A stretch of 64,000 bases of DNA from Nocardioides deserti (GTDB lineage: Bacteria > Actinomycetota > Actinomycetes > Propionibacteriales > Nocardioidaceae): the NCBI RefSeq assembly GCF_014266025.1, contig NZ_JACMYC010000002.1:62001-126000 (forward strand), read 5' to 3'. The position numbers were made by a program, and so were the translations under genes. The notes below the pieces were generated by a model. That model saw nothing but the letters and a program-made list of their open reading frames with translations, did not search any database and was not told the origin of the DNA. How positions within the stretch are numbered: the first letter of the stretch is position 1; the number at the start of each line of letters is the position of its first letter. Positions 34,385 through 42,955 of the stretch are shown one piece after another.

Positions 34385-34410
34385 GGGCGAAGACTAGGTG
34401 TACCGAGAAG

Positions 34411-35232
34411 TCAGGCGCCGAGCTGGTCGAGGACGTACGCCGGGCGGTCGGTGATGACCGCCTTGACGCCCAGCTCCAGGCACAGGTCGAGGTGGTCGCG
34501 GCTGTTGACCGTCCACACGTGCATGTCGTGCCCGGCGCGGGTGATGCGCGGGCCGAGCCACCGGTGGTCGGCGAGCTCCTCGACGCCCGGACCGACCAGC
34601 CAGTCCTTGCCGATGACCCGGCGCAGCGCCGGCCAGTACTGCGCGCGCTCCATCAGCATCACCAGGGGCACCTCCGGCGCGAGGCGCTCGACCCGCTGCA
34701 GCGCGGTGAAGCTGAAGCTCATCACCCGGGCGGGCGTGCCGGCCCGGTCCCAGCCGAAGTCGCGCAGCAGCTCGACGACCCGCTTCTCCACCAACCCGCT
34801 GTACCGCGTCGGGTGCTTGGTCTCGATCGCCACCTCGATGCGGCGGTCGTAGTCGGCGGCGACCTCGCACAGCTTGCGCAGCGTGAGCACGCGGTCGTGC
34901 TCCTCGTCGCGCTCCGGCGCCTCGTCGTCGAGGTCGGCCCAGGGGTTCTTCCAGGAGGCGAAGTCGAGCTCGGCCAGCTCGGCGAGCTCCATCGTCGAGA
35001 CCACGCCGCGACGGGTGGCGGTCCGCTTGACGTTGCGGTCGTGCACGCAGACCAGGTGGCCGTCTGCGGTCAGCCGGACGTCGCACTCGAGTGCGTCGGC
35101 GCCGGCGTCCAGCGCGGCGACGTACGCCCCGAGCGTGTGCTCGGCCCGCTCCTCGCTGGCGCCGCGGTGGGCGACGACCTGCGGACGGCTCGCCGGGACG
35201 GGGTCGGGACGCACCGGTCCATCGTCCCCCAC
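34411..35232 (-). CDS. glycerophosphodiester phosphodiesterase
   Basis: The 273-aa product is a GDPD-type TIM barrel. His22-Arg23 in VAHRGAS, Glu49 and Asp51 in ALECDVRLT, and His64 in VCVHDRN form the acid-base and metal site that hydrolyses glycerophosphodiesters to glycerol 3-phosphate and an alcohol. The usual ENT after the first motif reads EHT here. There is no signal peptide, so it acts in the cytosol. The start is taken at GTG 35232, 4 nt after the ATPase stop; a GTG six codons downstream is possible. Confidence 0.93.
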   Translation of the reverse strand: MGDDGPVRPDPVPASRPQVVAHRGASEERAEHTLGAYVAALDAGADALECDVRLTADGHLVCVHDRNVKRTATRRGVVSTMELAELAELDFASWKNPWADLDDEAPERDEEHDRVLTLRKLCEVAADYDRRIEVAIETKHPTRYSGLVEKRVVELLRDFGWDRAGTPARVMSFSFTALQRVERLAPEVPLVMLMERAQYWPALRRVIGKDWLVGPGVEELADHRWLGPRITRAGHDMHVWTVNSRDHLDLCLELGVKAVITDRPAYVLDQLGA

Positions 35233-35236
35233 CGGC

Positions 35237-36430
35237 TCAGCGGGCGCGCAGGAAGCGGCCGAAGTGGGGCACGGTGAACGCGACCGAGCCCCGCTCGCCG
35301 GAGTAGACCAGGCCCTTCTTGATCAGCCCGTCGCGCGCCGGGGAGAGCGACTGCGGCTTGCGGTCGAGGTGGCGGGCCACCTCGGCGGTGGCCACCGGGC
35401 CGTCGCCCGTGGCGCCGTCCGCCCCCAGGTCGGCCATCGCGGTCATGTAGTCGCGCTCGGCCGGCGTCGCCCGCTCGTAGCGCGCCCCGAAGAAGCCGAT
35501 CGCCAGCTCCGCCTCGGCCAGCGGCGCGGCCTCGGCGACGTCGTCGACACCGATCGGCGAGCCGACCGCGGCGTCCCAGACGACCTTGCCGTAGGCCTGC
35601 ACGAAGTAGGGGTAGCCGTCGGTGAGGCGGTAGAGCTCGTCGAGCGCCTCCTGCTCGAACTCCACGCCTTCGTCGGCCGCCGGCACCCGCCAGGCCCGGT
35701 CGGCCATCTCGCGCGGCAGCCGGTCGACGGAGACGTAGCGGAAGAGGCGCTCGGAGTAGGACCGCGACGCCGCCAGCGCCACCGGCAGGTGCGGCAGGCC
35801 CGCACCGACCACGACCAGCGGCGCGCCCTGCTGGCTGATCTCGTGGCACGCACCGCACAGCGCGGCCAGCTCGCCGGCCTCGATGTCCTGCATCTCGTCG
35901 ACGAAGACCGCGATCCCGACGCCGAGGTCGCCGGCCAGGCTCGCGACGTCGGTGAACAGCTCGAGCAGGTCCAGCTCCAGGTCGCCGGAGTCCGCGCGGC
36001 CCTTGGTGGCCGGCACGTCGAGCGGAGGCACCCAGCCGAGGCCCTTGCGGTCGGCGAGGGTCGTGCGCAGCGCGTACGCCTTGAGCACGCCGGCCACCTG
36101 ATCGACGCGGTCGGGGTCGCGGTGGCGGTGGGCGACCTCCCGCACCGCGGCGTGGACCGCCTGCGCCACCGGCACCCGGATGCTGCGGTCGGGCCGCGCC
36201 TCGATCTTGCCGGTCCCCCACGCCCGCTTCACCGCCTGGCTGCGCAGCGCGTTGAGCAGCACGGTCTTCCCGACGCCGCGGAGACCGGAGAGCACCATGC
36301 TCCGCTCCGGCCGCCCCGCCGCCACCCGCTCCAGGGTGATGTCGAACTGCTCCAGCTCGCGGTCGCGCCCCGCCAGCTCCGGCGGGCGCTGGCCGGCGCC
36401 CGGCGCGTACGGGTTGCGGATCGGGTCCAT
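35237..36430 (-). CDS. AAA/STAND-type ATP-binding protein
   Basis: The 397-aa product has Walker A LRGVGKTVLL (residues 50-59), Walker B AVFVDEMQDI (about 182-191), a sensor region VVVGAGLPHLP and a C-terminal winged-helix-like domain (about 310-395, with TAEVARHLDRKPQSLSPARDGLIKKGLV in pieces). The layout resembles the archaeal-type ATPase/Cdc6-like group used in mobile elements and regulation. It is likely a cytosolic nucleotide switch that binds DNA or a partner; no target is evident. ATG 36430 is 6 nt after TACCGT, a leaderless start. GDPD follows 4 nt later. Confidence 0.8.
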   Translation of the reverse strand: MDPIRNPYAPGAGQRPPELAGRDRELEQFDITLERVAAGRPERSMVLSGLRGVGKTVLLNALRSQAVKRAWGTGKIEARPDRSIRVPVAQAVHAAVREVAHRHRDPDRVDQVAGVLKAYALRTTLADRKGLGWVPPLDVPATKGRADSGDLELDLLELFTDVASLAGDLGVGIAVFVDEMQDIEAGELAALCGACHEISQQGAPLVVVGAGLPHLPVALAASRSYSERLFRYVSVDRLPREMADRAWRVPAADEGVEFEQEALDELYRLTDGYPYFVQAYGKVVWDAAVGSPIGVDDVAEAAPLAEAELAIGFFGARYERATPAERDYMTAMADLGADGATGDGPVATAEVARHLDRKPQSLSPARDGLIKKGLVYSGERGSVAFTVPHFGRFLRAR

Positions 36431-36528
36431 GGCTCGACGGTATCGGCGATATCCCGATGTCTAGGGGATCCGCTAGACGCGTGTCGACAGCGACAGCGAC
36501 AGCGGCGCCGCGGGCGGGTGCAGACGCG

Positions 36529-36780
36529 TCAGCCGGCGGAGTCGAGCCGGCGGCCGAGGGCGACGTCGTACTGCTGGTCGAGACCGGTGCGCAGCGCCTC
36601 GACGAGAGCGGGGACCTCGTCGACGGGGAGCCGGAAGGACCCGGAGCAGACGTTGCCGTGCCACAGCGACAGCACGACCAGGCCGGACTCGTGGTGCCAC
36701 GAGACCCGCAGCGCGCGGTCGCCACCTCGGGCGTCGAGGTGGATGGAGCCCGAGACCGGGAGCGGGCGCGCGGCGGTCAT
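36529..36780 (-). CDS. hypothetical protein, 83 aa
   Basis: The soluble product alternates short hydrophobic strands with charged turns: GSIHLDARGGD, ALRVSWHHESGLVVLSLWHG, GSFRLPVDEVPALVEALRTGL. This suggests a small beta-sheet domain with a final helix. I recognise similar short uncharacterised actinobacterial proteins but no named family. ATG 36780 is preferred to the upstream start at 36816. It stands alone between the ATPase and DUF4385 genes. Confidence 0.65.
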   Translation of the reverse strand: MTAARPLPVSGSIHLDARGGDRALRVSWHHESGLVVLSLWHGNVCSGSFRLPVDEVPALVEALRTGLDQQYDVALGRRLDSAG

Positions 36781-36845
36781 CGACCCATGGTGCCCCCGAG
36801 GAGTGGTCCCTGTCACGGGGTCGGGCCAAGGGGTACCGCGACGTC

Positions 36846-37262
36846 GTGCGCGGCTTCGACTACTCCCTCGACTACGCCTCGCTCGACCTGCGCGAGCACC
36901 CGGAGCTGTACGCCGTGGGTCGCGGCGAGCAGGGCGTGTTCCACGTCGAGCCCTACAAGTCCGAGCTGCTGCCGCTGTGGGAGTTCGCGACGGTGGAGAA
37001 GGCGGAGCGGTCGAGCGCGGCGATCACCGAGCGGTTCCGGGGCTACCTCGCGGACGGCGACTTCGTCGGGGCGGACCTGGCGCGCAAGTACCTCCAGATG
37101 GGCTACACCCGCGCCCGCCGGTACGCCAACCGGCAGGAGGGCGAGAAGGCGCAGGTCAAGGCGCAGGCTGCGGCGGTGTTCAAGGCCGCGTGGGACGCGG
37201 CGGCCGGCGACGCGACGTACCGCCGGCTCCGCCAGGAGCACCGCGAGAAGTACGACGCCTGA
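36846..37262 (+). CDS. DUF4385 family protein, 138 aa
   Basis: The product follows the DUF4385 pattern over its whole length: FDYSLDYASLDLREHPELYAVGRGEQGVFHVEPYKSELLPLW (seen in pieces), then DFVGADLARKYLQMGYTRARRYAN. It is a cytosolic protein with no known activity, sometimes found in phage and DNA-linked contexts. The start is placed at GTG 36846 because conservation starts at once; in-frame sequence upstream lacks a good start. It is followed after 40 nt by a DNA glycosylase gene. Confidence 0.85.
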   Translation: MRGFDYSLDYASLDLREHPELYAVGRGEQGVFHVEPYKSELLPLWEFATVEKAERSSAAITERFRGYLADGDFVGADLARKYLQMGYTRARRYANRQEGEKAQVKAQAAAVFKAAWDAAAGDATYRRLRQEHREKYDA

Positions 37263-37302
37263 GCCGGACCCGCTGCTGGACGGGGATGGCTAGGCTCGCG
37301 AC

Positions 37303-38169
37303 GTGCCCGAGCTGCCCGAGGTGGAAGCGCTGGCCCTCGACCTCAAGGGCCGGCTCGACGGACGCGCGATCGTCAAGGTGCACATCGCGGCGTTCAGTGC
37401 GCTGAAGACCTTCGACCCGCCGCTGTCGGCGCTCGAGGGCACGCTGGTCGACGACGTGACGCGGCACGGCAAGTTCCTCGACCTCGACTGCTCCGGCACC
37501 CACCTGGTGCTGCACCTGGCCCGCGCCGGCTGGGTGCGGTGGCGCGACGAGGTGCCGACGATCCCGCCGAAGCCCAGCAACAAGTCGACGCTGGCGGTGC
37601 GGATCGTGCTCGACGACGGCTCCGGGCTCGACGTCACCGAGGCGGGCACGCGCAAGAGCCTGGCGATGTACGTCGTGCGCGACCCCCACGACGTGCCCGG
37701 CATCGCCACCCTCGGCCCCGACCCGCTGACCGACGACTTCACCGCCGAGCGGCTCGGCGAGATCCTCCAGCGCGAGGGGCGCAAGCAGATCAAGGGCGTG
37801 CTGCGCCACCAGGGCACGATCGCGGGGATCGGCAACGCCTACTCCGACGAGATCCTGCACGCGGCGCGGATGTCGCCGTACAAGCCGGCGAGCTCGATCG
37901 AGGGCGAGGAGCTGCAGAGCCTGTACGCCGCGTTGCGCACCACCATCGGCGACGCGGTCGACCGCTCGCGCGGCCTCGCGGCGAGCGAGCTGAAGGGCGA
38001 GAAGAAGTCGCACCTCGCCGTCCACGGCCGCACCGGCCAGCCGTGCCCGGTCTGCGGCGACACCGTCCGCGAGGTGTCCTTCGCCGACTCGAGCCTGCAG
38101 TACTGCCCCGCCTGCCAGACCGGCGGCAAGCCGCTCGCCGACCGGCGGATGTCGAAGCTGCTCAAGTAG
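37303..38169 (+). CDS. Fpg/Nei-family DNA glycosylase/AP lyase
   Basis: The 288-aa product begins with the invariant PELPEVE after the GTG start, giving the catalytic Pro2 and Glu3. The helix-two-turn-helix lies around GTIAGIGNAYSDEILHAARMSP (about residues 170-191). A four-Cys zinc finger CPVCGD...CPACQT sits at about 247-271, close to the C-terminus. It excises oxidised bases in base-excision repair. The sequence is closer to the actinobacterial Fpg2/Nei-like group than to canonical MutM, whose finger end differs. GTG 37303 is 6 nt after TAGGCT, a leaderless start. Confidence 0.92.
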   Translation: MPELPEVEALALDLKGRLDGRAIVKVHIAAFSALKTFDPPLSALEGTLVDDVTRHGKFLDLDCSGTHLVLHLARAGWVRWRDEVPTIPPKPSNKSTLAVRIVLDDGSGLDVTEAGTRKSLAMYVVRDPHDVPGIATLGPDPLTDDFTAERLGEILQREGRKQIKGVLRHQGTIAGIGNAYSDEILHAARMSPYKPASSIEGEELQSLYAALRTTIGDAVDRSRGLAASELKGEKKSHLAVHGRTGQPCPVCGDTVREVSFADSSLQYCPACQTGGKPLADRRMSKLLK

Positions 38170-38185
38170 TCGCCACACTGGACCC

Positions 38186-38521
38186 ATGAACGGAATCCCG
38201 ACGGTGACCATCGACGGCGTGCCGGACCCGCTCCCGGAGGGGCTAGCGGTGCTCGACGTCCGCGAGCCGGTCGAGTGGCAGCACGGCCACATCGAGGGCG
38301 CGGTGCACGTGCCGCTGATGGACCTGCCGCAGCGGCTGGCCGACCTGCCGACGGGGCAGACGCTGGTGGTGTGCAAGGTCGGCGGGCGCTCGGCGCAGGC
38401 GGTGGGCTACCTGGCGCAGCAGGGGTTCGACGTGGTCAACCTCGACGGCGGGATGCTCGACTGGCAGGCGGCCGGCCGGCCGATGGTCAGCGAGACCGGC
38501 CAGCCGCCCCAGGTCGTCTGA
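38186..38521 (+). CDS. rhodanese-like sulfurtransferase, 111 aa
   Basis: The product is a single rhodanese domain: VLDVREPVEWQHGHIEGAVHVPL at the start, active-site loop C63-K-V-G-G-R-S, and LDGGMLDW near the end, the GlpE/PspE-like pattern that carries persulfide on Cys63. The six-residue loop suits sulfur rather than arsenate or phosphate substrates. ATG 38186 lies 16 nt after the glycosylase stop, so they may be co-transcribed. A weak hairpin follows. Confidence 0.92.
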   Translation: MNGIPTVTIDGVPDPLPEGLAVLDVREPVEWQHGHIEGAVHVPLMDLPQRLADLPTGQTLVVCKVGGRSAQAVGYLAQQGFDVVNLDGGMLDWQAAGRPMVSETGQPPQVV

Positions 38522-38527
38522 CCCCCC

Positions 38528-38547
38528 GACCGAGCGGCTACTCGGTC
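38528..38547. terminator. short hairpin at the rhodanese/lipoprotein junction
   Basis: GACCGAG and CTCGGTC form a 7-bp stem with a 6-nt loop. It overlaps the last codons of the minus-strand lipoprotein gene and follows the rhodanese stop by 6 nt. Confidence 0.4.
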
Positions 38548-39080
38548 GTCTCGGTGCTGCTGGGCTCCGAGGGCAGCGCATCAGAGGGGTCCGCGCTCGG
38601 GTCGCCCGAGGGCAGCCCGGGCATGGAGTCGGCACAGTTCTCGGTGATCCAGGTGTTCAGCGCCTGGGCCTGCTCCTGCTCGGCGTCGGAGTAGTCCTGG
38701 GAGTCCTCGAGGTCGTCGAGGTCGCTGACGTCATCGATGTCGGAGGCCTCGTCGAGGACGAGCTCGAAGCCCTTGCGGGCGTCCTCGGGCAGGTCCTCGG
38801 GCGTGCCGACGTCGCGCATCCGCTCGCTCCACTTCTTGAGCGCGTCGACCGCGGCCTCCTCCTGCTCGCCCTGGCCGGAGTCGGTGGGCGCGGCGAGCAG
38901 CGAGTCGAAGATGCTCGTGTAGGCCTCGCAAAAGTCCTCCGACGAGGCGTCCTGCGGCGCCGAGCCGGCCTCGTCGTCGTCCCCGCCCCCGCACGCGGCG
39001 GCGAAGGGGGCGAGCAGCAGGAGCGACGTGGTGGCGACGGCGCGGCGCAGGGTGCGCGTGCGGGTCAGCGGCTGGGTCAT
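38538..39080 (-). CDS. putative lipoprotein, 180 aa
   Basis: ATG 39080 opens a lipoprotein signal peptide: RTLRRA, hydrophobic core and lipobox AAAC with the lipidated Cys30. A Gly/Asp/Glu-rich linker follows. The mature domain is acidic and helical, with SEDFCEAYTSIFDSLLAAP, ALKKWSERMRDVGTPEDLP and ALNTWITENC; two Cys near its ends may pair. The tail is Pro/Ser/Asp/Glu-rich. This pattern occurs in many actinobacterial surface lipoproteins of unknown function. It is convergent with the rhodanese gene. Confidence 0.8.
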   Translation of the reverse strand: MTQPLTRTRTLRRAVATTSLLLLAPFAAACGGGDDDEAGSAPQDASSEDFCEAYTSIFDSLLAAPTDSGQGEQEEAAVDALKKWSERMRDVGTPEDLPEDARKGFELVLDEASDIDDVSDLDDLEDSQDYSDAEQEQAQALNTWITENCADSMPGLPSGDPSADPSDALPSEPSSTETTE

Positions 39081-39165
39081 CGGGGTCCTCACGGTTCGGG
39101 AACGGGTGCGGCGGCGGTCCGGGGCGGCCGTCCACGCCGGCTCACCCTGCCCAGACTGGCACGGT

Positions 39166-39894
39166 TCACTCCCGCACCTCCGCCGGGGTCCGGACCAGCC
39201 GGGCGGGTCGGGGCAGCGGCAGCGCCCGCCGCAGCCGGGCGAGGTACGTCGCCCGCGGCACCTCCACCACGCCGAGGGAGGCCAGGTGGGGCGTCGACCA
39301 CTGCACGTCGAGCAACCGGTCGGCGGCGTGCTCGTCGCGCAGCCGGTCGACCAGACCGACGAGCGCGACCTTCGAGGCGTCCCGCGCCCGGTGGAACATC
39401 GACTCCCCCGCAAACAACCCGCCGATCGCCACGCCGTACAACCCGCCCACCAGCTCCCCGTCGCGCCAGGTCTCGACCGAGTGCGCCCAGCCCAGCTCGT
39501 GGAGGCGGAGGTACGCCGCGCGGACGTCGTCGTCGATCCAGCCCTGCGGCCGGCTCGGGTCGCCGCAGGCGGAGAGCACGTCGGCGAACGCCGTGTCGAC
39601 TCGGACCTCGTGGTCCCGGCACGAGCGCCGCAGCGACCGCGAGACCACGAGCCCGTCGAGCGGCAGCACGCCGCGGCGGACCGGGCTGAACCAGTACATC
39701 GGGTCGCCGGGCGTGCCCGACGGCATCGGGAAGAGCCCGTGGCGGTAGGCGGCCAGCAGCGTGCCGGGCTCGAGGTCGGCGCCGATCGCGACCAGGTCGT
39801 CGAGCGCGTCGTACGCGGTGGGGTCGCCGAAGGCCCACGCCGACGGCGGCGGCTCCACGGGCTCCGGCGGCTCGTCGGGCTGGGGGTCGGGCAC
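39166..39894 (-). CDS. aat: leucyl/phenylalanyl-tRNA-protein transferase
   Basis: The 242-aa product transfers Leu or Phe from tRNA to proteins with N-terminal Arg or Lys, marking them for the ClpS/ClpAP N-degron pathway. AYRHGLFPMP, MYWFSPVRRGVLPLDGL, HSVETWRDGELVGGLYGVAIG and GESMFHRARDASK are family signatures. The first 20 residues are Pro/Glu-rich and dispensable-looking. GTG 39894 is 6 nt after TAACGT, a leaderless start. It is divergent from the EcsC-like gene with only 36 bp between. Confidence 0.94.
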   Translation of the reverse strand: MPDPQPDEPPEPVEPPPSAWAFGDPTAYDALDDLVAIGADLEPGTLLAAYRHGLFPMPSGTPGDPMYWFSPVRRGVLPLDGLVVSRSLRRSCRDHEVRVDTAFADVLSACGDPSRPQGWIDDDVRAAYLRLHELGWAHSVETWRDGELVGGLYGVAIGGLFAGESMFHRARDASKVALVGLVDRLRDEHAADRLLDVQWSTPHLASLGVVEVPRATYLARLRRALPLPRPARLVRTPAEVRE

Positions 39895-39930
39895 GGGCCG
39901 ACGTTAGCGACCGCTCCCTACGATGGGGCC
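39895..39930. promoter_or_regulatory. 36-bp divergent leaderless promoter pair (aat / EcsC gene)
   Basis: On plus, TACGAT ends 6 nt before the ATG at 39931. On minus, TAACGT ends 6 nt before the GTG at 39894. The two -10 boxes are about 10 bp apart, so each promoter's -35 region must lie in the opposite gene's coding sequence. Confidence 0.5.
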
Positions 39931-40635
39931 ATGAGCGGCAAGCGCGGCATCGCTGGCACCGTCACCGGCCACCTGGGGCGTCAGCTCGCCCCGAAGTTCG
40001 CGCAGCTCGCGCCGGGGCTGACGACGTCGTTCGTCCGCGAAGCGCTGCAGCGCGCGATCCAGGGCGTGGGCCCGCTCCCGCCCGCCGCCGCGGCCGCGGA
40101 CAAGCAGCTCGCCGAGCAGAAGGGCGACGTCGAGAAGGCCGTGCACGAGGTGATCGAGAACCACGTGCGCTACTCCGGCGCCAGCGGCTTCACCACCAAC
40201 GTCGGCGGCATGGTGACCGCGGCGCTGACGATCCCGGCCAACATCACCGGCCAGGCGCTCATCCAGTGCCGGATGATCGCGGGCATCGCGCACCTGCGCG
40301 GCTACGACCTCGACGACCCGCGGGTGCGCAACGCGGTGCTGGTGACCCTGCTCGGGGAGGACAAGGTCGACGAGCTGGTCAAGCAGCGCAAGCTCCCCGC
40401 TCCCCCGATGGCGCTGGCCACCGCGCCGGCCCACGACCCCGACCTCGACGCGATCGTGTCCGCCGAGGTGGCCACCGAGCTGATCACCAAGGTCGCCGGC
40501 AAGCGGATCGCGACGACCGTCGGCCGGCGGGTGCCGGTGGTCGGCGGGCTGGTCGGCATGGGTGCTGATGGCTACGCGACCTGGCGGGTCGGCCGCTACG
40601 CCGACCGCGAGCTCCTGCCCCGCAACCGGCGGTAG
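39931..40635 (+). CDS. EcsC family protein, 234 aa
   Basis: The product matches the EcsC protein family by its central GFTTNVGGMVTAALTIPANITGQALIQCRMIAGIAHLRGYD region (seen in pieces), with Gly/Ala-rich amphipathic or membrane-associated helices, and by the late VVGGLVGMGADGYATWRVGRYA. The activity of the family is unknown; the name comes from a Bacillus transporter operon. ATG 39931 is leaderless. Its last 40 nt overlap the end of the convergent sulfotransferase gene. Confidence 0.85.
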   Translation: MSGKRGIAGTVTGHLGRQLAPKFAQLAPGLTTSFVREALQRAIQGVGPLPPAAAAADKQLAEQKGDVEKAVHEVIENHVRYSGASGFTTNVGGMVTAALTIPANITGQALIQCRMIAGIAHLRGYDLDDPRVRNAVLVTLLGEDKVDELVKQRKLPAPPMALATAPAHDPDLDAIVSAEVATELITKVAGKRIATTVGRRVPVVGGLVGMGADGYATWRVGRYADRELLPRNRR

Positions 40636-41810
40636 ACCGCGAGCGCGCCGCGCCCGGCCCGGCCGCCCTGGAGCCGGCGGACGAGCTTCTCGCGCAGCCG
40701 GTACGACGGCCGCAGGTAGGACCGGTCGAGCGCCCGGCGCGCCTCGTCCAGCTCGCCGTGCAGGCGGGCCTCCTCCTCGCGCAGCCGGACGTTCTCCAGC
40801 AGCAGCGCCTTGATCGCGTCGACCGCGGCGCCGGCGACCTGCTTCTCGGCCGGCCGGTCGGGGTCGGACCACCGCGAGAGCGGCGGGGCGCCGGCCAGGT
40901 CGGCGAGGTCGCCGACGACGTCGTACCCGCGTCGGGCGACCTCCTCGGACCAGGCGGCCGCCAGCTGCTGGGCCCAGGGGTGGACCGCCGGCGGCAGCGC
41001 GAGCCGCGGCGACCGGATGCGCCGCGAGAGCGTCTGGTGGGCGAGCAGCTCGCGGACCAGCGGGCGGTAGTGCGCGGGCTCGACGACCTTGTTGGCGGCC
41101 CGGTTGACCCGCCGCAGCAGGGCCGTCTCCGGCACGCCGAGGGAGGGGTTGGCCCGCTCGGCGTGGAGGTCGAGGTCGACGTCGCCGAGGCCGAAGACCC
41201 GGCTGAACCGCTGCCACAGCAGCTCGGGCGCCCCGCCCGGCGGCGGCACGGTCACCAGGTGCACCCGCTCCGGCGGCAGGTCGTGGCCCCACCGGTCGAG
41301 GATGTCGGGGATCTCCTGCACGCCCCAGAACCACGTGGCGATCCGGCTCTCCCGTGCGGGGTCGCGGACCTGCTCGAGGAACGCCGCGTAGCTGAGCGTG
41401 CTCCGGTGCTTGACGTTCTCCTGCCACTCCGCCGGGATCTGGCGGACCAGGTCGCGCACGGACAGCACCAGGTGCACCTCGGTGCCGGACCCGTGGCCGA
41501 GCGACTCGAGCGCACGGCCGACCTGCGAGCGGGACGCGGTGGCCAGGATCTCGTGGCTGACGATCGCCGTCCCGCGGTGCTCGCGGACGCGCTCGGCGAG
41601 CCGGTCCCAGGCGCCGACGGCCTCGGTCTCCAGCCCGCCCCACGGCAGCCGCATCAGGTCGAGGGCGGCGAGGAAGTGGGCGTCGAAGCGGTCGGCCGGG
41701 TAGAGGATGCCGTGCTCGGCGAGCAGCCGCTGGTTGCGGAAGAGCACGTCCTGGACGTACGACGTGCCGGTCTTCGGGGTGCCGACGTGGAGGAGCACCT
41801 TGGCGCTCAT
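40596..41810 (-). CDS. sulfotransferase family protein, 404 aa
   Basis: The N-terminus VLLHVGTPKTGTSYVQ holds the PAPS 5'-phosphosulfate loop (residues 11-17). AIVSHEILA and VHLVLSVRDLVRQIPAEWQE (about 105-140) give the 3'-phosphate-binding part, with Arg and Ser. The last 100 residues are a charged helical tail (AIKALLLENVRLREEEARL), a coiled coil. PAPS-dependent transfer of sulfate to a glycan, lipid or other hydroxyl is expected. ATG 41810 overlaps the preceding stop (ATGA). The 3' end overlaps the convergent EcsC gene by 40 nt. It is the last gene of the mcc operon. Confidence 0.85.
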   Translation of the reverse strand: MSAKVLLHVGTPKTGTSYVQDVLFRNQRLLAEHGILYPADRFDAHFLAALDLMRLPWGGLETEAVGAWDRLAERVREHRGTAIVSHEILATASRSQVGRALESLGHGSGTEVHLVLSVRDLVRQIPAEWQENVKHRSTLSYAAFLEQVRDPARESRIATWFWGVQEIPDILDRWGHDLPPERVHLVTVPPPGGAPELLWQRFSRVFGLGDVDLDLHAERANPSLGVPETALLRRVNRAANKVVEPAHYRPLVRELLAHQTLSRRIRSPRLALPPAVHPWAQQLAAAWSEEVARRGYDVVGDLADLAGAPPLSRWSDPDRPAEKQVAGAAVDAIKALLLENVRLREEEARLHGELDEARRALDRSYLRPSYRLREKLVRRLQGGRAGRGALAVYRRLRGRSSRSA

Positions 41811-42955
41811 CGGTCCTCGCTCCCCCTCTGGTGGTCCTGGCTCGCGCCCGCCAGCAGCAGGCGGACGGCGAGGTCGAGCACGCCGGCGTCCGAGGGCTCC
41901 CGGGCGCCCTCGCGGACCCGTGGCAGCAGCCGGTCGACGTCGCCGACGACAGGGTAGCCAGCGGCGAGCACCTCGCGTCGGACCCACTCCGCGCGGTCGT
42001 GGACCCACCCCTCCAGCTCCGCAGGTACGCCGAGGGGCGGGCCGCCGGCGGCGACCAGCCGGGGCAGGAGCGCCTCGCGGAGCAGCCGGGCGCGCCGCTC
42101 GGGCAGCGCGAGCAGGCCGAGCACCGGGGCGGTCCGTCGCGCCAGCTCGGCACCATCGGCGGGGAGGGCCGGGGCCGGGGGCAGCGGCCGCCGGGTGCCG
42201 GCCAGCCGGGGCAGCGCGGCGGGGTCCAGCACGAGCCGGACCCGGTCGCAGCCGACCCGGTCGGACCAGGTGCGCAGCGCGCGGAGCACGTCGACCCGGG
42301 GCGGCACCCGGTCGCGGGAGACGGCGTCGTCGAGCCAGTCGCGCCAGGGCGGCGCGCCCTCGCCGAGGACGCGGGAGCGCCAGGCGTCGGTGAGCATCGT
42401 GGCGAGGTCGTCGGCGAGGACGAGCACGGTGGCGCCGCGCCCGCCCGGGTGGCGCCCCCGCTCGGCGAGCGCGTGTCGGGCCGCGTCGGCGAGCCACGGG
42501 TCGCCCACCAGGCGGAACCGGCGGCGCCAGGGCGGCCGGCCGGGCCCGCGGCGGGCTGGGTCGGCGTGGTCGGGCAGCGCGGTGGCGGCGAGGTCCTCGG
42601 CGAGGACCGAGGTGGCCACGCGGACCAGCTCGTCGTCGGGCAGGTCGGCCGGGTCGACCGGACGCGGGCCGAACGGGCCGGGGTCGACGGCCCCCACGAG
42701 CTCCAGGTCGGGGCGGCCCCGGCCGGGCGCGCTCGCCTCCAGCACGCGGCGTACCAGCTGAGGCTCGGGACGGCCCGCCTCGTTGAGCCGCCGCAGCAGC
42801 TCGAGCTGCTGGGCTCCGGGCAGGACCCGGCCGCGGGCCTCGGCCTCGCCGGTCCACGCGGCCCAGGGCGTGGTGCCGCCCTTGCGGAGCGAGGTGACCC
42901 AGCCCCAGGCCCGCCGCTCGCCCGATGTCCCGCCCGGCGTCCCGGCCGAGGTCAC
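41807..42955 (-). CDS. diverged sulfotransferase-like protein lacking the PAPS loop, 382 aa
   Basis: The N-terminal half has no P-K-T-G-T loop. The centre aligns by eye with its two neighbours: LADDLATMLTDAWRSRV matches RDLVRQIPAEWQENV, RALRTWSDRVGCDRVRLV matches DILDRWGHDLPPERVHLV, and the C-terminal WVRREVLAAGYPVVGDVDRLL matches the end of both sulfotransferase domains. The RDL arginine is replaced by Asp. The gene therefore looks like a decayed or repurposed paralogue with an intact frame. GTG 42955 overlaps the upstream stop (GTGA) and its own stop overlaps the next ATG. Codon bias is normal, so it is probably expressed. Catalysis is unlikely; a partner or regulatory role is a guess. Confidence 0.75.
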   Translation of the reverse strand: MTSAGTPGGTSGERRAWGWVTSLRKGGTTPWAAWTGEAEARGRVLPGAQQLELLRRLNEAGRPEPQLVRRVLEASAPGRGRPDLELVGAVDPGPFGPRPVDPADLPDDELVRVATSVLAEDLAATALPDHADPARRGPGRPPWRRRFRLVGDPWLADAARHALAERGRHPGGRGATVLVLADDLATMLTDAWRSRVLGEGAPPWRDWLDDAVSRDRVPPRVDVLRALRTWSDRVGCDRVRLVLDPAALPRLAGTRRPLPPAPALPADGAELARRTAPVLGLLALPERRARLLREALLPRLVAAGGPPLGVPAELEGWVHDRAEWVRREVLAAGYPVVGDVDRLLPRVREGAREPSDAGVLDLAVRLLLAGASQDHQRGSEDR

